Source: Parahoeflea olei (GTDB taxonomy: Bacteria > Pseudomonadota > Alphaproteobacteria > Rhizobiales > Rhizobiaceae). From it: a stretch of 64,000 nt of DNA. Below, in pieces: positions 24,874 through 33,808 of the stretch. Made by a program: the position numbers and the translations under genes. Location: the NCBI RefSeq assembly GCF_001703635.1, contig NZ_LQZT01000034.1:160753-224752 (forward strand), in the 5' to 3' direction. Every line of letters begins with the position of its first letter. The first letter of the stretch is position 1. Under the pieces are notes generated by a model, which saw only the letters and a program-made list of their open reading frames with translations, had not been told where the DNA came from and made no database searches.

Positions 24874-25833
24874 TCAGCGGGCGTCGGGGTCGGCGCAGTC
24901 GTTGTCGAGCGTGATGACGCAGGGCTCGTCGCCTGTCGCCGCGCCTTCGGTTGCCGGAGCGGTTTCGGGCCGGGCCGGCATCTGCGCCGACTGAGGCGCC
25001 TGCGGGCCGGTTTCGGGAAGCGGACGCGCGGGTTTTGCCTCGGGAACCGGCGCATCGGCCACTTCCGCCGCTTGGCCTTCTGCGGCCCCCGTTGCATCGG
25101 CCCCTGTTGCATCTGACTGGGGCGTGGCATCGGACGGGGGCGTCAACAGCGGCCGCGACAGATCGGGCAGCGACCGCTCAGGCGCCGTGTCGAAATCGAC
25201 CGTGGTCGGCGTCACGGTTCCGTTGAGAAGCGGATCGGCAGACATCGCCGCATCGGAGAGAGATGCATCCTCGCTTGCGGCGGGCCGGGTCGACGGCAGG
25301 GCGACCCTGCGCTTGCTGCCGCTTACCGGATAGGGCTGGGTGCCGGAAAGCCCGAGCAGCGCCCGGATCTCGCGAACCAGCGCCTCGACCAGTTCCGCAT
25401 CGGCGGCCGCGCCGCCACGGGCGGCAATAGCGGCATGCACGAGCCGGCTTCTCAGCATCTGCCCGGTTTCCGCATCGACGAGCACGACATCGAGCGTGGC
25501 GGAGCGCGTCCGCGCGGCGAACATCCCCGCCTCCGCGGGCTCTGCCGCGCGGTCGAGCACCACGATCCTGAGGATCGCATTGAGCCCGATATCGGATGTG
25601 GCGCGGCCGGCGGTGGCCGAGAGTCGCTCCTGGAGATGGTCGGCAAAGCCGAAATCGGCCATGCTCTGGGTCGCAACCCGCACCTCGGTCACGGTGAAGG
25701 GCTGGGTCGGCTCGACCGGGCGCGGGCGACCGGCGCAGGCTGCGAGCAGAAGCACGACAGAGAAGAGCATCAGCGCCCGGGCCGCGGGCATCGAAAGGAG
25801 CTTGCTGCGAACCACGACGTTTCTCCGGGCCAC
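24874..25833 (-). CDS. Proline/alanine-rich lipoprotein of unknown function
   Basis: Protein of 319 residues with a lipoprotein signal (hydrophobic run to LLLAAC, lipid-carrying Cys33). Residues about 45-170 look like a folded domain (VTEVRVATQSMADFGFADHL, then VLVDAETGQMLRSRLVHAAI), which may be distantly like DUF-type stress lipoproteins. The rest, about 180-300, is low-complexity sequence rich in Pro, Ala, Ser and Thr, suited to crossing the periplasm. It ends with a small motif CVITLDNDCADPDAR. The start may be Met1 or Met15. The 3' end lies three bases from the end of convergent fghA. I do not recognise the family. Confidence 0.7.
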   Translation of the reverse strand: MARRNVVVRSKLLSMPAARALMLFSVVLLLAACAGRPRPVEPTQPFTVTEVRVATQSMADFGFADHLQERLSATAGRATSDIGLNAILRIVVLDRAAEPAEAGMFAARTRSATLDVVLVDAETGQMLRSRLVHAAIAARGGAAADAELVEALVREIRALLGLSGTQPYPVSGSKRRVALPSTRPAASEDASLSDAAMSADPLLNGTVTPTTVDFDTAPERSLPDLSRPLLTPPSDATPQSDATGADATGAAEGQAAEVADAPVPEAKPARPLPETGPQAPQSAQMPARPETAPATEGAATGDEPCVITLDNDCADPDAR

Positions 25834-25927
25834 CGTTTATCTGGTTCCCGAAAAATCGCAGTTTATGGTTAGCGCATGGTTAAGACGTGGACAGACGGAA
25901 GCCGGTCCGGCTCACGGCTGCCCGGCC

Positions 25928-26710
25928 TCACCGGAGCGACAGGATCAGCGCTGCCGCCTCGAACTCGACCTTGCGCTTGGCGCGGCGCTCGGCGGCCTCA
26001 AAATCCTCGCCCCACTGGGAGATGTTGTAATCCTCGTCCGCATGCGCCGCCGCCCAGATCTCCTCGGCCGTCGCCTCGCCCTCGGCCAGCGCCAGCGCAA
26101 GCACCAGCGAGCCGGTGAGCGAGGTGACCGCGTGCAGCGCGGTCAGTTCGAGCGGCGTCGGATAGCGGCGCAGGAGGGCTGCGATGGCGCGGATCGCTTC
26201 GGCGGGCTGCTCGACATGGACGATGCCTTCCGAGAGCACCAGGCGCGCGCCACGGCTCGCCGCCCAGTCGAGATAGGGATCCCAGAGCGCGGTTTCGCGC
26301 TCGACCAGCGCCTGCGGGCCATCGGCGCGGTAGCACAGCATGTCGGAACCGGCATAGCGCAGGATTTCCTCGAACACCGCCTCGCTGGCGGCCTCGACGC
26401 CGTCGATGGCGGTGGTGAGCATGCGGGTGAGCGGCATGGTGGCGGGATCGATGACCTCGGCCTGCGCGCGCCACTCGGCGGCCAGCGCTTCCGCAAGATC
26501 GGGATGGGCGACGCTCAGTTCCTTGCGCGAGGGCGTGCGCACCGGCTTGCCGTCGAGCGTGACGACGAAGCCGCCCTCTCCTCCGGCGGCCACCGCCGCC
26601 TCCGTATAGAACCGTTTCGGCAATGCCTTTTTCAGGCCCGCCTGGGCTTCACGGATCGGATCGGACAGCTTGTCGCCGCCGAGATCATGATCGCCGAGAA
26701 TGTCACGCAT
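25928..26710 (-). CDS. ATP12-type F1-ATPase assembly chaperone
   Basis: Homologue of the mitochondrial assembly factor Atp12p, which binds the alpha subunit of F1-ATPase before assembly. The family is found in mitochondria and alphaproteobacteria, so it is a good lineage marker. The 260-residue protein has the family landmarks KRFYTEAAVA, FVVTLDGKPVRTPSRKEL, the EWRAQAEVIDPATMPLTRM segment and the C-terminal ISQWGEDFEAAERRAKRK. It is cytoplasmic. It follows the HAD phosphatase gene by 53 bases on the same strand, in the usual fluC-rluC-HAD-atp12 gene order of Hyphomicrobiales. Confidence 0.93.
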   Translation of the reverse strand: MRDILGDHDLGGDKLSDPIREAQAGLKKALPKRFYTEAAVAAGGEGGFVVTLDGKPVRTPSRKELSVAHPDLAEALAAEWRAQAEVIDPATMPLTRMLTTAIDGVEAASEAVFEEILRYAGSDMLCYRADGPQALVERETALWDPYLDWAASRGARLVLSEGIVHVEQPAEAIRAIAALLRRYPTPLELTALHAVTSLTGSLVLALALAEGEATAEEIWAAAHADEDYNISQWGEDFEAAERRAKRKVEFEAAALILSLR

Positions 26711-26763
26711 GACGTGTCTCCTGTGAGTGTGTGCCGGGGCTGTCGCGGAGAGGGCGCCCGGAC

Positions 26764-27474
26764 CTATCCGTGCAACCGGTCCGTTCCCCGATGCCGCCCG
26801 GCCACCGCCGCGACTGCATCCGCGCCGAAAATCAGCGCGCCGATTTCATCCGCCCGGTCGACCACATGCGTGGCGCCGGCGGCTTCGAGCCGCTCCACCG
26901 GGCCGTAGCCCCAGGAAACGCCGATCGAGCGCGCACCGGCATTGACGGCCATTTCGATGTCATAGACCGCGTCGCCCACCACCCAGGTGTGGGCGGGATC
27001 GATGCCCGCCGCAGCGCAGCATTCGAGCACCATCGCCGGATGCGGCTTGGAGGGGCAATCGTCGGCGGTGCGGCTTGCGAAAATCGCGCCGGACAGGCCG
27101 TGATGGGCGAGGATCACCTCGAGCCCGCGCCGCGACTTGCCGGTGACCACGCCCACGATCACCTCGTCGCGGGCAGCGAGATCCAGGATCAGCTCGACCA
27201 TGCCCGGATAGGCAGGTTCCATCGACCCGCCCGAGCTGCGGTAGAGCTGGAAGTGTTCCTTGTAACGCGCGGTCATTGCAGCGATTTCCGCATCAACCGG
27301 GCGCCCGAGGACCCTGGCGATGGCGATATCGAGCGTGAGCCCGATCACCGATTTGGTGTGCGCCATGTCCGGCCGCGGCAGTCCGAAGTCCTCGAAGGTG
27401 CGCTCCATGCAGCCATGGATCACCGCCGCGCTGTCGACGATGGTGCCGTCGCAGTCGAACAGGACCAGCTTCAT
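26764..27474 (-). CDS. HAD-IA family phosphatase
   Basis: Haloacid dehalogenase-type hydrolase of 236 residues related to phosphoglycolate phosphatase. Motif I is DCDGTIVDS with nucleophile D7 and acid/base D9; motif II is the VVTGKS strand; motif III/IV is the KPHPAMVLE Lys and the GDAVYDIEMAVNAG Asp pair. The cap is a helical type C1. It probably acts on a small phosphorylated metabolite. Its ATG overlaps the stop of the pseudouridine synthase gene by four bases, so both are expected from one message. Confidence 0.93.
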   Translation of the reverse strand: MKLVLFDCDGTIVDSAAVIHGCMERTFEDFGLPRPDMAHTKSVIGLTLDIAIARVLGRPVDAEIAAMTARYKEHFQLYRSSGGSMEPAYPGMVELILDLAARDEVIVGVVTGKSRRGLEVILAHHGLSGAIFASRTADDCPSKPHPAMVLECCAAAGIDPAHTWVVGDAVYDIEMAVNAGARSIGVSWGYGPVERLEAAGATHVVDRADEIGALIFGADAVAAVAGRHRGTDRLHG

Positions 27475-28457
27475 GCGTCGATTCCCCCGGATGTCTCGTC
27501 GAAGCCGAGCAGGTTCCAGCTCTGCACCATGTGCGGCGGCAGCGGTGCGGTCACCGACAGCCGGCCGCCATCGGGATGGGGCACCGAGATGTGGCGCGCG
27601 AGCAGGTGCAGCCTGTTCTGCAGCCCGCTCGGGAACTCCCAGTTCTTGTCGAAGGGGAAATATTTCGGATCGCCGAGGATCGGATGGCCGAGATGCAGGC
27701 AGTGCACGCGCAGCTGGTGGGTGCGGCCGGTATATGGCTCAAGCTCGAGCCAGGCGAGGTTCTGCGCCGCCTGGTCGATCAGGCGATAGTAGGAAACCGC
27801 GTGATCGGCGCCCTCCTCGCCGTGCCTGGCGATGCGCATGCGGTCCCCGTCCTCGGTCGGCTCCTTGACCAGCCAGGTCGAGATCTTGCCTTCCTTGACG
27901 CGCGGCACGCCCTTGACCAGCGCCCAGTAGGTCTTCTTGGTGGTGCGCTCGCGAAACGCGGCCGTCAGCGCCTGGGCGGCGCCACGGGTGCGTGCGACCA
28001 CCAGCACGCCGGCGGTGTCGCGGTCGAGCCGGTGCACCAGCCGCGGCTTCTCGCCCTTCTTGTTGCGCCAGGCTTCGAGCATGTCGTCGACATTGCGGGT
28101 GACGCCGGAGCCGCCCTGCACGGCAAGGCCTGCGGGCTTGTTGAACACCAGCACCTTGGCGTCCTCGTGGAGCAGCATCTGCCGGAGCACGTCGTCGTCG
28201 CCGCGGTTCTTGATGGTGTTGGCGGTGAGCGGCCCTTGCGCCTTGGCATCGACATCCATCGGCGGCACGCGCACGGTCTGGCCCGGCTGCACGCGGGTGT
28301 CGGACTTGACCCGGCCACCATCGACCCGGACCTGGCCCGAGCGCAACAGCTTCTGCAACGGTCCGAAGCCGAGCCCGGGGTAATGCACCTTGAACCAACG
28401 GTCGAGCCGCATGCCCGCCTCGTCGGCCTCAACCTTTATGAGCTCAACGCCCGCCAT
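27471..28457 (-). CDS. rluC: RluC/RluD-type 23S rRNA pseudouridine synthase
   Basis: Isomerises uridines to pseudouridine in 23S rRNA (RluC acts at 955, 2504 and 2580 in E. coli numbering). The 328-residue protein has an N-terminal S4 RNA-binding domain (about 15-70) and the RluA catalytic domain with the HRLDRDTAG motif at 142-150, in which D145 is catalytic. The C-terminal part keeps the GRTHQLRVH motif. The exact target sites cannot be decided from sequence; RluC is the better guess over RluD. It lies 18 bases after fluC and overlaps the HAD gene, so the four genes form an operon. Confidence 0.93.
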   Translation of the reverse strand: MAGVELIKVEADEAGMRLDRWFKVHYPGLGFGPLQKLLRSGQVRVDGGRVKSDTRVQPGQTVRVPPMDVDAKAQGPLTANTIKNRGDDDVLRQMLLHEDAKVLVFNKPAGLAVQGGSGVTRNVDDMLEAWRNKKGEKPRLVHRLDRDTAGVLVVARTRGAAQALTAAFRERTTKKTYWALVKGVPRVKEGKISTWLVKEPTEDGDRMRIARHGEEGADHAVSYYRLIDQAAQNLAWLELEPYTGRTHQLRVHCLHLGHPILGDPKYFPFDKNWEFPSGLQNRLHLLARHISVPHPDGGRLSVTAPLPPHMVQSWNLLGFDETSGGIDA

Positions 28458-28475
28458 ATCGCTTGTTCTCTCGGA

Positions 28476-28850
28476 TCAGAACTGCCGCGCCAGCCAGAGG
28501 CCGCCAAACAGCGCCAGGATCGACACCGTCACGCTGGCAATCACATAGGCAGCCGCCGCCGTCAACGCGCCGCGCTCGTAAAGCGTCACCACATCAAGGG
28601 AAAACGCCGAAAAGGTGGTAAAACCACCCAGGAAACCGGTGGCGAGCAGCAGCCTGAGCGAGGAATCGCCCGCCGAGCGGCGCGCGAGCCAGGCGATCAG
28701 CAGGCCCATCGCCAGCGAGCCCAGGATGTTGACGGCCATCGTCCCCCAAGGGAAACGCCCGCCGGACACGCGCATCACCGCCATGGAGGCGACATGGCGC
28801 GACATGGCGCCCAGACCGCCACCGAGGAAAACGAGCACGAGACCATTCAT
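28476..28850 (-). CDS. crcB: Fluoride ion channel FluC/CrcB
   Basis: Small inner-membrane fluoride exporter of 124 residues with four membrane helices that works as a dual-topology dimer. The pore features are visible: GGGLGAMSRH in helix 1, the NILGSLAMG break in helix 2 and GGFLGGFTTFSAF in helix 3, whose Phe residues line the fluoride path. No signal peptide. It heads the fluC-rluC-HAD-atp12 set. No fluoride riboswitch was recognised upstream. Confidence 0.95.
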   Translation of the reverse strand: MNGLVLVFLGGGLGAMSRHVASMAVMRVSGGRFPWGTMAVNILGSLAMGLLIAWLARRSAGDSSLRLLLATGFLGGFTTFSAFSLDVVTLYERGALTAAAAYVIASVTVSILALFGGLWLARQF

Positions 28851-29167
28851 GCGTGGCTCATTAGCCGATATCGGCCCGGCAATAAAGCGCAACGCGCCGC
28901 AGGAGGCGCAAATTGCGCGCGCCTGCGGCATGGTGGCCGCTGAAAATTGAGCCCGACACGCGGGTCCCGCCGCGCACTGCGCCGGGCCTTGCGTACCGGC
29001 CCAAGCGGCCGCATGCTCGCTCTCTTGCGGCACCCCCAGACCAGCAGACGACCGGAACTGCCCGACGGGGGACAATGCAGCCAAAACCCAAGGCCGTGCG
29101 CACCCTGCCCCCCTTGCGCTTGCATAATGTGCTTGCATTTTATCGAGACCAGCCTCATGATTTCACC
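28851..29167. other. Divergent region between crcB and hicAB
   Basis: This 317-base gap holds the probable hicAB promoter near its right end, with a direct repeat (29118-29138), and presumably the leftward crcB promoter. Frames across it on both strands look like chance. It appears less GC-rich just before hicA, from about 29120. Confidence 0.45.
29118..29138 (+). repeat. Direct repeat GCTTGCAT upstream of hicA (possible HicB operator)
   Basis: GCTTGCAT occurs at 29118-29125 and again at 29131-29138, thirteen bases apart, about 30 bases before the hicA ATG. It overlaps the likely promoter (TTGC-type -35 element and ATTTTA/TTTTAT -10). Ribbon-helix-helix HicB proteins bind repeated elements here in other systems, so autoregulation is plausible. 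Confidence 0.5.
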
Positions 29168-29422
29168 ATGAACAGCAAGCAACGACGGATGCTCGAGGCC
29201 ATCTTCGCGGACCCGGTTTCCGGGACGATTGCCTGGGCCGACATCGAAAACCTGCTTGTTGCTGTCGGGGCGACGGTGATCGAAGGGAACGGATCATGGG
29301 TCCGCTTTGCCAAAGACCAGGTCGTGGCCTCGTTTCACCGCCCGCACCCCGCCAAGGAAGCCAAACGGTATCAGGTTCGCGATGCACGCGCGTTCCTGGA
29401 GCAGATCGGAGCCAAGCCATGA
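29168..29422 (+). CDS. hicA: HicA-family mRNA interferase toxin
   Basis: Toxin of 84 residues with the small alpha-beta dsRNA-binding-like fold of HicA: EAIFADPVSGTIAW, then VIEGNGSWVRF, then FHRPHPAKEAKRYQV and a C-terminal helix. HicA toxins cut mRNA when not bound by HicB. Classical members have a catalytic His in GSH; here the position reads GSW (residues 42-44), as in a subfamily where other residues, such as His57 or His60 in FHRPHP, may act. Toxicity is therefore not certain. Its stop overlaps the hicB start (ATGA), in the usual toxin-first order. Confidence 0.85.
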   Translation: MNSKQRRMLEAIFADPVSGTIAWADIENLLVAVGATVIEGNGSWVRFAKDQVVASFHRPHPAKEAKRYQVRDARAFLEQIGAKP

Positions 29423-29784
29423 ACACGATGAGCTACAAGGGGTTTCAGGCCCGAATCGAATTCGACAGCGAAGACGAGATCTTCACGGGCCGGATTGCCG
29501 GGATCCAGGATATCGTCGGCTTTCACGGCGACAGCGTGACCGCACTCAAATCCGCGTTCCACGAAGCGGTCGACGACTATATCGAAACCTGTGCGACAAT
29601 CGGCAAGGCGCCGCAAAAGCCCTATTCAGGCAAGGTGATGTTCCGGATTGACCCGGAGACCCATCGCAAGGCGGTGATTGCCGCCGAACTCAAGGGCAAA
29701 AGCCTCAATCAGTGGGCGGAAGAGGTACTGGCAAGGGCGGTTGAGGAGGAGGAGCGCCCTGCAGAGACGAGGCTGTCGGCCTGA
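29419..29784 (+). CDS. hicB: HicB-family antitoxin
   Basis: Antitoxin of 121 residues. The N-terminal half (YKGFQARIEFDSEDEIFTG, then GFHGDSVTALKSAFHEAVDDYIE) is the degenerate RNase H-like fold that binds HicA. The C-terminal part (VMFRIDPETHRKAVIAAELKG followed by SLNQWAEEVLARA) is a ribbon-helix-helix DNA-binding domain of the DUF1778/Arc type. It is co-translated with hicA and probably represses the operon. The pair sits between two leftward genes, an arrangement consistent with insertion into an older gene block. Confidence 0.88.
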   Translation: MNTMSYKGFQARIEFDSEDEIFTGRIAGIQDIVGFHGDSVTALKSAFHEAVDDYIETCATIGKAPQKPYSGKVMFRIDPETHRKAVIAAELKGKSLNQWAEEVLARAVEEEERPAETRLSA

Positions 29785-29818
29785 CTGGATGAAGGCGCGC
29801 GGCCTTGCAGGCCTTGAT

Positions 29819-30853
29819 CTAGCTTTGTGCCTTGCGCGCACTCCTGAGCAGGTCATCGCCTGGCAGCCGCGGCGACTGGCCTTCTGAGAAAGCTTGATCG
29901 ACCAGGTGGCAGATCAGGGCATTAACCGGGGCTTCGCGCCCGTTCGCCTGCGCCAGCGCGACGACCGCCCCGTTGAGGAACCGGGTTTCGGGCTCCCTGC
30001 CCGCCATCAGGTCGTCCCAGCTCGACGAGCGCGCGGTGTCGTCCATCCGGAGTTGCTGGCGCGCGAGCAGCGTGAACAGCCAGGTCGGCAGCCTGAGCAG
30101 TTTCGGGATCAGCCGCGGATTGGTGCGGGTGGCGCCCACCGGCTCGATCCCGGCGGCATCGAGGGCTGCGAGCAGTTCCTCCATCGCCATCACCAGCACC
30201 TGCCGGTAACCGCGATCGGCGAACTGGCGCTTGAGCGGAAGCCCGCTCAGCACATTAAGGCCGTTGTTGAGATTGAGCAGCAGCTTGCCCCACTGCACCG
30301 CTTCGAGATCGGCGCGGACCGCAAGCTTGAGCCCGGCCCGGCGCGCGGCAGAGGCAAGCGCTTCGGAGGCTTTCGAAACGCCGACCAGCACCGTGCCGTC
30401 CATGGCGCAATGCACCGCATTGGGCGAGAGCCGCACGACATTGAACGGCACCGTGCCCGCGACGATCTCGTGGCCCGGCAGTGCCTGTTTCAACAGGTCG
30501 ACATTGCCGACCCCGTTCTGCAGGCTGATGATGGTCTTGCCCCGCTCCAGAACGGGCGCCAGCGCGGCTGCGGCCTCGCCGGTGTCGCCGGATTTGGTGC
30601 AGAACAGGACGATGTCGCAGTCGGCGAGCAGTTCGACGCCGCCGGCGACATAATTTTCCGGCTTCAGCTCCGCCTTGAAGCCGTCGTGACGGGTGATGGC
30701 AAGGCCGCGCCCCAACGCTTCCAGCGTGCGCCCGCGTGCGGCAAACGCCACAGGCGCGCCGCCATGCGCCAGCACGCCGCCGACATACAAGCCGATGGCG
30801 CCGGCGCCCATGATGCCGATTTTCGGTTCCGCTGTGGCGATCGTCACGGCCAT
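29819..30853 (-). CDS. 2-dehydropantoate 2-reductase family protein
   Basis: NADPH-dependent reductase family of ketopantoate reductase (PanE), 344 residues, starting MAVTIATAEPKIGIMGAGAIG. The Rossmann GAGAIG motif is near residue 16-21, and the catalytic Lys lies in the KLLLNLNNGLNVLSG segment before the C-terminal helical domain. A true PanE makes pantoate for coenzyme A; many genomes carry paralogues with other 2-oxoacid substrates, so the symbol is withheld. The start is taken at MAVTI; upstream extension to 30937 has no ribosome binding site. It is separated from rarA by 89 bases on the same strand. Confidence 0.87.
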   Translation of the reverse strand: MAVTIATAEPKIGIMGAGAIGLYVGGVLAHGGAPVAFAARGRTLEALGRGLAITRHDGFKAELKPENYVAGGVELLADCDIVLFCTKSGDTGEAAAALAPVLERGKTIISLQNGVGNVDLLKQALPGHEIVAGTVPFNVVRLSPNAVHCAMDGTVLVGVSKASEALASAARRAGLKLAVRADLEAVQWGKLLLNLNNGLNVLSGLPLKRQFADRGYRQVLVMAMEELLAALDAAGIEPVGATRTNPRLIPKLLRLPTWLFTLLARQQLRMDDTARSSSWDDLMAGREPETRFLNGAVVALAQANGREAPVNALICHLVDQAFSEGQSPRLPGDDLLRSARKAQS

Positions 30854-30942
30854 GTCCGCGCATTTCCTTCGTTCCGGAGCGACTGATTGATAGCGAAGGA
30901 AACCGGGCGTGGGAAGCGGTGGAAGGCCGTGCGGCATGCCCC

Positions 30943-32256
30943 TTACCCCTTGCCGCCGCGTTCCTTTCTCAGCCGCGACCAGAAATCCAGCCGTTTGCGG
31001 ATGTCGCGTTCGAAACCGCGTTCGGGGGGATCGTAGAAGGTCTTGCGACCCATGGCTTCCGGGAAATAGTCCTGGCCGGAAAAGGCGTCGGGCTCGTCGT
31101 GGTCGTAGCGGTAGCCGTCGCTGTAGCCTTCGGATTTCATCAGTTTCGTGGGCGCGTTGAGGATGTGCTTGGGCGGCAGCAGCGAGCCGCCTTCCTTGGC
31201 TGCGCGCATCGCGGCCTTGTAGGCCTTGTAGACGGCGTTCGACTTGGGCGCGGTGGCGAGATAGACGCAGGCCTCGGCAAGCGCCAGTTCACCCTCGGGT
31301 GAGCCCAGGAAGTCGTAGGCGTCCTTGGCGGCATTGGCGACGACCAGCGCCTGCGGGTCGGCAAGCCCGATATCCTCCGAGGCCATCCGCACCAGCCTGC
31401 GGCCGAGAAACAACGGATCCTCGCCGGCGTCGAACATGCGGCAGAGATAGTAGAGCGCCGCATCGGGGTCGGAGCCGCGCACCGCCTTGTGCAGGGCCGA
31501 TATCAGGTTGTAGTGCCCGTCCTGGCCCTTGTCGTAGACCGGCGCGCGGCGCTGGACCACTTCGACCAGGGCCGCGGTGTCGAACACCTCGCCTTCGCGG
31601 GCGGCGCGCCAGACTTCCTCGGCCAGCGTCAGCACCGCGCGGCCGTCGCCATCAGCCATGCCGAGCAGGCTCGCGCGCGCGGCTTCGTCAAGCGGCAGCA
31701 GCTTGCCGGTCTCCTCCTCGGCGCGGCCGAGCAGGTGTTCGAGGCTCTCGGTATCATGCGGCCGGAAGCTCAGCACCCGCGCCCGCGACAAAAGCGCGGC
31801 ATTGAGTTCGAACGAGGGGTTTTCGGTGGTGGCGCCCACCAGCACGATGGTGCCGTCCTCCATCACCGGCAGGAAACTGTCCTGCTGGGCGCGATTGAAG
31901 CGATGGATCTCGTCGACGAACAGCAGCGTCGCACGGCCGTTCATGCGGCGCGCGCGGGCGGTTTCGAACACTTTCTTGAGATCGGCCACGCCGGAAAAGA
32001 TCGCCGAGATCTGGTCGAAGGCGAGATCGGTTTCGCCCGCGAGCAGCCGCGCCACGGTGGTCTTGCCGGTGCCGGGCGGCCCCCAGAAGATCATCGAGCC
32101 GAGACTGCCCGAAGCGATCATCCGGGTGATCGCCCCGTCGGGGCCGGTCAGGTGCGGCTGGCCGGTCACCTCCGACAGGGTCTTGGGCCTGAGCCGGTCG
32201 GCAAGAGGGCGGTGGCCGCCCGGGGCCGGGCCGGCAGAGGCGAACAGGTCACTCAT
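30943..32256 (-). CDS. rarA: Replication-associated recombination protein RarA (MgsA)
   Basis: AAA+ ATPase of the clamp-loader type that works at stalled forks, 437 residues. Walker A is GPPGTGKTT at 59-67, Walker B is the FVDEIHRFNRAQQD strand, sensor 1 lies in VGATTENPSFELN and the C-terminal MgsA tetramerisation domain is recognisable (MRAAKEGGSLLPPKHILNAPTKLMK). It is cytoplasmic. It begins four bases after the DegP stop, which suggests co-transcription with the protease. Confidence 0.95.
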   Translation of the reverse strand: MSDLFASAGPAPGGHRPLADRLRPKTLSEVTGQPHLTGPDGAITRMIASGSLGSMIFWGPPGTGKTTVARLLAGETDLAFDQISAIFSGVADLKKVFETARARRMNGRATLLFVDEIHRFNRAQQDSFLPVMEDGTIVLVGATTENPSFELNAALLSRARVLSFRPHDTESLEHLLGRAEEETGKLLPLDEAARASLLGMADGDGRAVLTLAEEVWRAAREGEVFDTAALVEVVQRRAPVYDKGQDGHYNLISALHKAVRGSDPDAALYYLCRMFDAGEDPLFLGRRLVRMASEDIGLADPQALVVANAAKDAYDFLGSPEGELALAEACVYLATAPKSNAVYKAYKAAMRAAKEGGSLLPPKHILNAPTKLMKSEGYSDGYRYDHDEPDAFSGQDYFPEAMGRKTFYDPPERGFERDIRKRLDFWSRLRKERGGKG

Positions 32257-32260
32257 GCCC

Positions 32261-33808
32261 TCACCTTATGATCTGGCGGATGCGCTGGCCACCGCGCACG
32301 ATCTCGAAGCGCCAGAAACTCGCCCCCTCCCGAAGGATCGCCTCGAGCGTGTCGACATCGGTGATCTCCACGCCGTTGATGTCGGCGATCAGGTCGCCGG
32401 GCAGGAAGCCATAGCGGGCGGCGATGGAATTGGCCGGCACGTCGGTGATGACGACGCCGCGCTGCGAGGACGGCAGCCGCAGCTTGCGGGCGATGCGCGG
32501 GGAGATCTCGGAGACGACCGCGCCGGCAAAGGGGTTGCGGCCCGCAAGCGTGCGGATCGCGTCCGGGTTCTCGGCCGGCGGGGTCGCGAGCGTGATTGCG
32601 ACGGCCCGGCGCCCTTCCCGTCCGAGCACGTCGAGCGTCGCGGTGGAGCCGGCGCTGGTGGTGGCGAGCCGGTAGCCGAGCGCATCGGGATGCTCGATCG
32701 GGCGGCCGTTGAAGCCGAGCACGATGTCGCCCGCGCGCAGGCCCGCCTTGCCGGCGGGGCCGTCATCGGCCACGTCGCTGACCAGCGCGCCAGTGGCCCG
32801 GTCCAGCCCGAGCGCTTCGGCGATGTCGGGGGTGACGGGTTCGAAGGTGGCGCCGATATAGGGCGGTTCGAAAGCCTCGCCGCCCGCTTCGGCAACCTGG
32901 GCGACCGCGCGCACCAGGTTGGCGGGAATGGCAAAGCCGATGCCGTTGGAGCCGCCGGAGCGGGTGAAGATGGCGGAGTTGATGCCGATCAGCTTGCCGT
33001 TCATGTCGATCAGCGCGCCACCGGAATTGCCCGGATTGATGGCCGCGTCGGTCTGGATGAAGGAGCCGAAATCCGACACGCCGACGCTGTTGCGCGCAAG
33101 CGCCGAGACGATGCCGCTGGTGACCGTCTGGCCGACGCCGAAGGGATTGCCGATGGCGAGAACGATATCCCCCACTTCGGTGGTGTCGGTGTCACCGAAT
33201 TCGACGATCGGGAACGGGCGGTCGCCTTCGATCTTGAGGATCGCGAGGTCGAAGCGCTCGTCCTTGAGCAGCACCTTGCTCTGGAACTCGCGGCCATCGG
33301 TCAGCGCCACGCGGATGTCGTCGGCGCCTTCGATGACGTGATTGTTGGTGACGATGATGCCGTTTTTCTGGATGATCACGCCGGAGCCGAGCGAGGACTG
33401 CTTTTCGGTACGGTTGGGCATGCGCTGGCCGAAGAAGCGTTCGAAGAACGGATCGCCGGCAAAGGGCGACATCGAACGCTGGACCAGCCGGTCGGCATAG
33501 ACATTGACGACGGCCGGCGCGGTGGCTTTGACGAGCGGCGCAAAGGACTGCTTCATGTCGGCTTCCGAGCGCGGCACCACGCGCTCGACCGGCGCGGCCT
33601 CGGGAGCTGCCGTCACTGGCGCCGGCGGCGGGGCGGGCTTGGCCTTGTCTTCGTCACCGCCGATCACGTCGCGGAAAATCTTGCCGATACTTTCGGTCAG
33701 CGAGTCGCCCGTGTCCGTCCCGGTCTCGGCCAGCACCGGCGCGCCGAGCGCACAGACGACAATCAGACTGGTCAGGACGACGCGAAACCGCGAACGATCT
33801 AAAATCAT
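32261..33808 (-). CDS. degP: Do/DegP-type periplasmic serine protease
   Basis: Periplasmic HtrA-family protease and chaperone of 515 residues. A signal peptide ends near AETGT (about residue 28). The catalytic triad is H157 (NNHVIEG), D187 (FDLAILKI) and S262 (GNSGGALID). Two PDZ domains follow, near 290-390 and 405-505 ([16 protein letters not shown], and [15 protein letters not shown]). A proline-rich linker of about 55-75 sits between the signal and protease. DegQ would be an equally good name. It is divergent from msrP, so two envelope quality-control systems share the 260-base region between them. Confidence 0.95.
   Translation of the reverse strand: MILDRSRFRVVLTSLIVVCALGAPVLAETGTDTGDSLTESIGKIFRDVIGGDEDKAKPAPPPAPVTAAPEAAPVERVVPRSEADMKQSFAPLVKATAPAVVNVYADRLVQRSMSPFAGDPFFERFFGQRMPNRTEKQSSLGSGVIIQKNGIIVTNNHVIEGADDIRVALTDGREFQSKVLLKDERFDLAILKIEGDRPFPIVEFGDTDTTEVGDIVLAIGNPFGVGQTVTSGIVSALARNSVGVSDFGSFIQTDAAINPGNSGGALIDMNGKLIGINSAIFTRSGGSNGIGFAIPANLVRAVAQVAEAGGEAFEPPYIGATFEPVTPDIAEALGLDRATGALVSDVADDGPAGKAGLRAGDIVLGFNGRPIEHPDALGYRLATTSAGSTATLDVLGREGRRAVAITLATPPAENPDAIRTLAGRNPFAGAVVSEISPRIARKLRLPSSQRGVVITDVPANSIAARYGFLPGDLIADINGVEITDVDTLEAILREGASFWRFEIVRGGQRIRQIIR

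Noticed and set aside
28851-29000. Fluoride riboswitch upstream of crcB
   Set aside because: Looked for because CrcB is often so controlled, but the conserved GGCGAUG and pseudoknot elements were not seen in the leader.
31577-33802. A 741-residue open frame on the + strand opposite rarA and degP
   Set aside because: It overlaps two well-supported genes with complete active-site motifs; its residues are typical of antisense frames in GC-rich DNA.
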